Source: Acidisoma sp965199065 (lineage in GTDB: Bacteria; Pseudomonadota; Alphaproteobacteria; Acetobacterales; Acetobacteraceae). From it: a stretch of 64,000 bases of DNA. The stretch lies in contig NZ_CBDAQN010000003.1 of assembly GCF_965199065.1 (NCBI RefSeq), positions 1,674,001 to 1,738,000 of the forward strand. Direction: 5' to 3'. The notes under the pieces were generated by a model. The model ran no database searches. It saw only the letters and a program-made list of their open reading frames with translations, and was not told the origin of the DNA. Positions 59,708 through 64,000 of the stretch are shown here, piece by piece. Position 1 is the stretch's first letter. Every line of letters begins with the position of its first letter. A program made the position numbers and the translations under genes.

Positions 59708-60076
59708 CAGCGCTATTTCGTCCCTATCGAACCGGGTGCAGCACGCAACATCAACACGATCGCCCCGCGGCCTGCAGGCCTACGGCTGAGGATGCTCATC
59801 GAGACGGCGCCTGTGCGGACAGCCCGCGGCCTGCTGCGCATACCGGATCGACGGACCGGGGTGAAGCTCAACTTCGTCGATGCCAAGCCCGGACCCGCTG
59901 CCTCGGCATGGGTGGAGCGTGGGCCTGTCCCATCCAAAGGGTTTCGATGTAGCCTCGCAGCCGCGAACGCGCCGATCATCGTTTCCAGTGATCACGATCG
60001 TGGGAGTGGCTGCGGTTCCTGTCGCGGCGCCAGGGCTGCGGATGATCGGGTGCGCCGATCGCGAAGGATATTGGAT
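59708..60076. other. 369-bp divergent intergenic region with no supported gene
   Basis: Lies between the starts of hpnN (leftward) and the 3-hydroxyacyl-CoA dehydrogenase (rightward). Open frames exist on both strands but have no recognisable domain, ribosome site or family pattern. It should hold both promoters; no clear -35/-10 pair or operator was recognised. Confidence 0.5.
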
Positions 60077-60967
60077 ATGACCGGAACCGGCCAAGGCATC
60101 GACAGCGTCGGCATCATCGGTGCCGGCCAGATGGGGAGCGGTATTGCCCACGTTGCGGCGCTCGCCGGTCTCAGGGTGGTCCTCGTCGACGTCCGGCGGG
60201 AGGCCCTCCTCCAGGCAGTGGCGACCATCGCCCGCAACATGGACCGGCAGGCGCAGAAGGGCGCCATCAAAGAAGCAGACAAGGAGGCGGCGCTCGCTCG
60301 CATCGTCACGGCTGAAGAGAACGACGCCCTCTCAGGCTGCGATATCGTCATCGAGGCGGCCACGGAGCGCGAGGAGACCAAGCTCGCGATCCTCAAGGGA
60401 CTTGTTCCGCATCTCAAGCCGGAGGCGCTGATCGCCTCGAACACTTCTTCCATCCCTATCACGCGCCTCGCTGCGGCAACGGACCGGCCACACAAGGTGA
60501 TCGGGATGCACTTCATGAACCCCGTGCCGGTCATGAAGCTGGTCGAGGTGATCCGCGGCATCGCCACGGACGACCCGACTTTTGACGCCGTCCAGGCGCT
60601 GGCTCACCGGCTGGGTAAAACGACGGCAGTGGCCGAGGATTACCCGGCGTTCATCGTCAACCGCATTCTGATCCCCATGATCAACGAGGCGGCGTTCGTC
60701 TTGATGGAGGGTGTAGGCTCGGTGGTGGCGATCGATACCGCCATGAAGCTCGGGACCAACCAGCCGATGGGGCCACTCGAGCTGGCGGATTTCATCGGCC
60801 TCGACACGTGTCTGGCGATCATGCGCGTCCTGCAGGACGGCATGGGCGACGGTAAGTACCGCCCCTGTCCGCTACTGGTGAAGTATGTCGAAGCGGGCTG
60901 GCTGGGGCGCAAGACGAAGCGCGGCTTCTACGATTACACAGAGGACCCCCCTCGCCCTACCAGGTAG
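60077..60967 (+). CDS. 3-hydroxybutyryl-CoA / 3-hydroxyacyl-CoA dehydrogenase
   Basis: A 296-residue NAD-dependent dehydrogenase. The Rossmann loop is VGIIGAGQMGSGIAHVAA (G15-G20), the middle has the ASNTSSIPITRLA and GMHFMNPVPVMKLVEVI signatures with the catalytic His, and NRILIPMINEAAFVLMEGV with GPLELADFIGLD form the C-domain. It interconverts 3-hydroxyacyl- and acetoacetyl-CoA in beta-oxidation or PHB metabolism. GAAGGA lies ahead of the ATG; the frame is open far upstream, antisense to hpnN, without homology. Confidence 0.94.
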   Translation: MTGTGQGIDSVGIIGAGQMGSGIAHVAALAGLRVVLVDVRREALLQAVATIARNMDRQAQKGAIKEADKEAALARIVTAEENDALSGCDIVIEAATEREETKLAILKGLVPHLKPEALIASNTSSIPITRLAAATDRPHKVIGMHFMNPVPVMKLVEVIRGIATDDPTFDAVQALAHRLGKTTAVAEDYPAFIVNRILIPMINEAAFVLMEGVGSVVAIDTAMKLGTNQPMGPLELADFIGLDTCLAIMRVLQDGMGDGKYRPCPLLVKYVEAGWLGRKTKRGFYDYTEDPPRPTR

Positions 60968-60973
60968 CAAGGC

Positions 60974-61639
60974 CTAGAGGCCGATCTGGGCGTAGATGGA
61001 CTTCAGCGCCGGAACGGCCGCGACGATCTCGGCCTCAAAGACGACTGCGACCACACCGGCGGCAATGATGAGAAGGATGAGGATGATCACGGCACGGCGG
61101 GTGCCGCCGCCACTGCCGGATCGCCGCTGCCGGTCGATCGCGCCGAAATCGAGTTCGTGCGACAGCCGCCTCTCTTCCGGGTCGGGCGCGCCTACATCGA
61201 TGTTACCCTCCGGTGTGTTAGCCAGCAGCGTCCGGGTCGAGGGAGCCGGGCGTTCGGCCAGCTGCATCGGCCGCTGAGCTTCCAGCGGGGCGACGCTATC
61301 GTCCGATGGTGGCGTATTGGCCAGCGTATCGGCCAATCGCGCCGGTTTCTTCGAGGGGGCTGGCGGTGCAAATGATGGCGGTGGCGAACCTGCAGGTCCT
61401 GAACGCAGAGGCGGCGCCATGGCGGGCCGGGGCCGCGGTAGCTCTGCCGGCTGCAACGGCGCTTGTGGCGGAACTGGCGACGGCACGGCACTCAACCCGG
61501 CGGGTTCGTCCTCCGGAGGCGGCGCGGTCACGGTCCATTGGTAGCCGCAGCGATTGCAACGTACTTCCCGGGGCTGCGGACCAAAAAGACTGTCGGGTGC
61601 TTCATAGGCGGCGGAACACTCAAGACATACTAGACGCAT
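60974..61639 (-). CDS. zinc-ribbon (MJ0042-type) membrane protein
   Basis: A 221-residue protein. The N-terminal MJ0042-type zinc ribbon has C5/C8 and C28/C31 (MRLVCLECSAAYEAPD, then VRCNRCGYQW). A Pro/Ala-rich linker of about 130 residues follows, then one transmembrane helix near the C-terminus (AVIILILLIIAAGVVAVVF). The gene is divergent from ftsE, an arrangement common in alphaproteobacteria; its role is unknown. The ATG at 61639 starts the ribbon directly; open sequence upstream is ignored. Confidence 0.85.
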   Translation of the reverse strand: MRLVCLECSAAYEAPDSLFGPQPREVRCNRCGYQWTVTAPPPEDEPAGLSAVPSPVPPQAPLQPAELPRPRPAMAPPLRSGPAGSPPPSFAPPAPSKKPARLADTLANTPPSDDSVAPLEAQRPMQLAERPAPSTRTLLANTPEGNIDVGAPDPEERRLSHELDFGAIDRQRRSGSGGGTRRAVIILILLIIAAGVVAVVFEAEIVAAVPALKSIYAQIGL

Positions 61640-61938
61640 GCGCGGCCATACCTCTGCATGGGGGCAGAAGCACCCCATCATTTCAGCGCCGGATTGTGGC
61701 CAAGACCGTTGCTCCGTGCAATCCTCTGTCTTCAAACCTCGCCAAGGCCCAAGAACGTTGCGTATCTGAAACAGACCTCGCCGTAGATGCCGCTCCGGCG
61801 CGCCCCCGAAAGAAGCGGGACATCGCGGTTTGACTTGCGCCGGATCTGCGGCTGGCACCGGACACCGCGCTTGTTCTAGAGTTGAGACTTCCGGCGCTGC
61901 CGCAGAGGTGTGCGTTCTTCGGAAACCGACGAGGCACG
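61640..61938. other. 299-bp divergent intergenic region before ftsE
   Basis: Separates the zinc-ribbon gene from ftsE and should carry promoters for both. A TTGACT hexamer at 61830-61835 could be a -35 element for ftsE, but no matching -10 is seen. No gene or hairpin terminator is supported. Confidence 0.45.
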
Positions 61939-62610
61939 ATGATCCGTCTTGAACGCGTCAGTCTGCGCTATGGCTCCGGCACGCCGAGCCAGACGGAGGT
62001 CCTGCACGATCTTACTTTCGGCGTGCCGGAGGGCGGGTTCCGCTGGCTCATGGGCCCATCGGGCGCCGGCAAAACCAGCCTGATGCGGATGATCTACCTT
62101 GCCGTGCGGCCGACGAGCGGCCGCCTCTTCATTCAGGGAACAGACATCGGCCGCGCCGAACGCCGCAATCTGCCGCGGTTGCGCCGCCGCATTGGCGTTG
62201 TCTTCCAGGATTTCCGGCTCCTGCCGCACCTCACGGCCTTCGACAACGTTGCCTTGCCGTTGCGCATTGCTGGGCGGCCGGAGGGCCAGATCGGCGCCGA
62301 TGTCGGCGAGATGCTGCGCTGGGTCGGGCTGGCGGCCAAGATGTACTCCCGGCCCCAGCAGTTGTCGGGCGGGGAGCAGCAGCGGGTGGCCATCGCCCGC
62401 GCCGTCATCAACCGGCCAAGCCTCCTGCTGGCGGATGAGCCGACCGGCAACCTCGATGACGGGCAGGCCGAGCGGCTCATGCAGCTGTTCCACGAACTCA
62501 ATCGCCTGGGCACTACCGCGATCGTCGCGACCCACAACGAGGCCCTGGTGGCGCGCCACCCCGCGGCCACCCTCCGGCTGGATGCCGGACGCCTGGTCGC
62601 TCATGGCTGA
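61939..62610 (+). CDS. ftsE: cell division ATP-binding protein FtsE
   Basis: A 223-residue ATPase of the FtsEX complex, which signals to cell-wall hydrolases at the septum. Walker A is LMGPSGAGKTSLMR (residues 39-46), the Q-loop is in IGVVFQDFRLLPHLT, the signature is QLSGGEQQRVAIARA, Walker B is LLLADEPTGNLDD and the switch His is in IVATHNEA. The ATG at 61939 has GAGG ahead. It overlaps ftsX by 8 bp. Confidence 0.95.
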   Translation: MIRLERVSLRYGSGTPSQTEVLHDLTFGVPEGGFRWLMGPSGAGKTSLMRMIYLAVRPTSGRLFIQGTDIGRAERRNLPRLRRRIGVVFQDFRLLPHLTAFDNVALPLRIAGRPEGQIGADVGEMLRWVGLAAKMYSRPQQLSGGEQQRVAIARAVINRPSLLLADEPTGNLDDGQAERLMQLFHELNRLGTTAIVATHNEALVARHPAATLRLDAGRLVAHG

Positions 62611-63601
62611 TCCGGAACTCGTTGCCCAGACGCGGCCCTCCGCACGTGACGAAGGCCGCGTTCCGCGACCCCGGAAGTCGCGCGCCGCCCGTCGGCTCCG
62701 GCCATCGGGGTTCGACGACCTCGGGCTCAAGCGTGCACTCTCAGACCGTCTCCTGCCGCTCCTGGTGGCGGCAATGTCGTTTCTGGCGGCACTCGCCTTT
62801 GCCGGCGCGATCGCCACGGCAACACTCGCCGAGCACTGGCAGGAAGGAGCGGCGGCCGAACTGACCATCCAGGTGCCGACGCCGGGCGAGCCCGCCACCG
62901 CAGGCGGCGATACGCGTCTGCAGGCCGTGCTGGCGATCCTGCATGCAGACCGAGGCATCCTCAGTGCGACGCCGATGAGTGCGGACGACCTCAGCGGACT
63001 GTTGAAGCCCTGGCTTGGTCCGGCGGGCAGCACGCTGGCGCTTCCCCTGCCGGCCGTGATCTCTGTGCAACTGGCAGGAGGCAATGCGGTTCCGCCCGAC
63101 CTCCAGGCCAAGCTCGTCGCGGTTGCGCCGGATACCGACATGGAAAGCGCCGATGTATGGGCGGCACGCCTTTCGGCTCTTGCCCGGAGCCTGCAGGCCT
63201 GCGCCGGCGTGGCGCTGATCGTGGTGATCGCAGTGGCGGTTGCGGTCGTCGCGGTGGCGACACGTGCGGGTCTTTCCGCCCGGCGAGAGTCGATCGAGAT
63301 CGTGCACGGCCTGGGGGCGACCGATGCCTACATCGCCGGACGTTTTGCCCGCCGCGCCACGCGGCTGGCGGCAGCTGGCGGCGCCGTGGGCGCCATTGCC
63401 GCCCTGCCGGTTCTGCTCTGGCTTGCTTACCTGGCCGCTCCCTTTACCCAGAGCGCCAGCGCAGCGGGCGAGGCGCCACCGCTCTTCGCGCTGCCGGTTG
63501 CCCTGTGGGTAGCACTTCCCGTGCTTCCGATTGCAACCGCCGCCATCGGCTTCGTCACCGCCGAGGGGACGGTTCGCGCCTGGCTGAGACGTCTGCCGTG
63601 A
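62603..63601 (+). CDS. ftsX: cell division membrane protein FtsX
   Basis: A 332-residue FtsX with four membrane helices: one near residues 50-75 (LLPLLVAAMSFLAALAFAG), a periplasmic domain to about 195, and three more from about 200 to 325. The basic N-terminus (PRPRKSRAARRLRP) is cytoplasmic. RESIEIVHGLGATDAYIAGRF is the conserved coupling segment that meets FtsE. The ATG overlaps the end of ftsE. Confidence 0.92.
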   Translation: MADPELVAQTRPSARDEGRVPRPRKSRAARRLRPSGFDDLGLKRALSDRLLPLLVAAMSFLAALAFAGAIATATLAEHWQEGAAAELTIQVPTPGEPATAGGDTRLQAVLAILHADRGILSATPMSADDLSGLLKPWLGPAGSTLALPLPAVISVQLAGGNAVPPDLQAKLVAVAPDTDMESADVWAARLSALARSLQACAGVALIVVIAVAVAVVAVATRAGLSARRESIEIVHGLGATDAYIAGRFARRATRLAAAGGAVGAIAALPVLLWLAYLAAPFTQSASAAGEAPPLFALPVALWVALPVLPIATAAIGFVTAEGTVRAWLRRLP

Positions 63602-64000
63602 GCGCCGGGCAACGCGCCAAGCCGGCCCGCCGCCCCGTCGATCGGCGAAAACGCACCGCGACGAAGCCGCGCCCGCGGCTGTTGCGCCGTAGCCTCGCCT
63701 TTCTGCTCACGCTGGTCCTGATCGCCTTTTGCGGCGGTTTCCTTTGGTTCCTGCTCAACGCCTACTCGCCGTCGGTTCCGCCGGTGCATGCCGACGGCAT
63801 CGTCGTGCTGACCGGCGGCGAGGACCGCCTCGCCACCGCCTTCGAGATGCTCGATGAGCGCCGGGCTGATCAGTTGCTGATCTCCGGGGTGCCCGCCGAT
63901 GTGAGCCTGCGTGATGTGGAGCGTTCGGCGCAACTCGCGCGGCCACCTGCCGCAAGCCATGTGACGCTCGGGCATCGGGCCCTCACCACGGTCGGGAACG
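63598..64000 (+). CDS. YdcF/SanA-like DUF218 protein (partial, runs off the window)
   Basis: The first 134 codons of a DUF218 protein, cut by the window end. A basic N-terminus (RRKRTATKPRPRLLRRS) precedes one transmembrane helix (LAFLLTLVLIAFCGGFLWFL). The DUF218 fold starts at DGIVVLTGGEDRLATAFEML and goes on through ADQLLISGV. The GTG start overlaps the ftsX stop (GTGA), so it belongs to the ftsEX operon, as in other alphaproteobacteria. Function is unproven; relatives act in envelope maintenance. Confidence 0.85.
   Translation, partial: MSAGQRAKPARRPVDRRKRTATKPRPRLLRRSLAFLLTLVLIAFCGGFLWFLLNAYSPSVPPVHADGIVVLTGGEDRLATAFEMLDERRADQLLISGVPADVSLRDVERSAQLARPPAASHVTLGHRALTTVGN

Noticed and set aside
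59713..59979. 88-codon frame between hpnN and the dehydrogenase
   Set aside because: No start signal or recognisable pattern; composition matches other chance frames in GC-rich DNA.

Overview
The window is GC-rich, densely coded DNA of an alphaproteobacterium. The best guess is a member of the Acetobacteraceae/Rhodospirillales: it has the mnmE-mnmG-rsmG-parA-parB order, a homoserine kinase-RNase HI pair, a zinc-ribbon gene divergent from ftsE-ftsX-ydcF, a hopanoid-type RND exporter (HpnN), a dodecin, and a large Hint-domain surface protein. The taxon is inferred from gene families and order; no rRNA is present. No tRNA, rRNA, insertion sequence, phage block or CRISPR array was recognised.

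Layout. 1-5.0 kb: a COG0523 (CobW-type) GTPase, a WD40 protein and a Gfo/Idh/MocA oxidoreductase, then xylulokinase and DNA polymerase IV on the opposite strand. 6.3-7.4 kb: a PIN-domain/HTH toxin-antitoxin-like pair of lower GC with a direct-repeat element in front. 7.5-11.8 kb: ilvD, dodecin, and a glutamine-synthetase-like enzyme followed by a cysteine hydrolase. 12.1-17.4 kb: a 1306-residue protein with two glycosyltransferase domains, convergent with a cytochrome P450. 17.5-23.5 kb: OsmC, two small unknown proteins, a universal stress protein, RNase HI, homoserine kinase, an RhlE-type helicase and a MAPEG protein. 23.6-29.0 kb: CDP-diacylglycerol pyrophosphatase, a thiXYZ-tenA pyrimidine salvage operon and an MFS exporter. 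29.2-32.0 kb: amidase, cysteine hydrolase and GntR regulator. 32.0-37.3 kb: a nine-repeat protein related to the front of the glycosyltransferase, hisG-hisD, and a beta-repeat/Hint surface protein. 37.4-47.3 kb: an acyl-CoA hydrolase, kdpD-kdpE without transporter genes, ubiG, lysC, a nitronate-monooxygenase-like gene and ptsP.

47.4-57.0 kb is the chromosome maintenance block: DUF1178, parB, parA, rsmG, mnmG and mnmE, with a parS sequence inside the mnmG/rsmG overlap. It is followed by a [2Fe-2S] ferredoxin, ogt, a quinone oxidoreductase, glutaredoxin and comF. 57.1-64 kb holds hpnN, a 3-hydroxyacyl-CoA dehydrogenase, a zinc-ribbon membrane protein, ftsE, ftsX and the start of a YdcF-like gene cut by the window edge.

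Much of the window is housekeeping: amino-acid synthesis (ilvD, thrB, hisGD, lysC), tRNA modification, chromosome segregation and division. The accessory interest lies in the repeat and glycosyltransferase proteins, the Hint protein, two separate amide-hydrolysis modules, the toxin-antitoxin-like pair, the orphan kdpDE, and several short palindromic or repeated DNA elements in front of operons.
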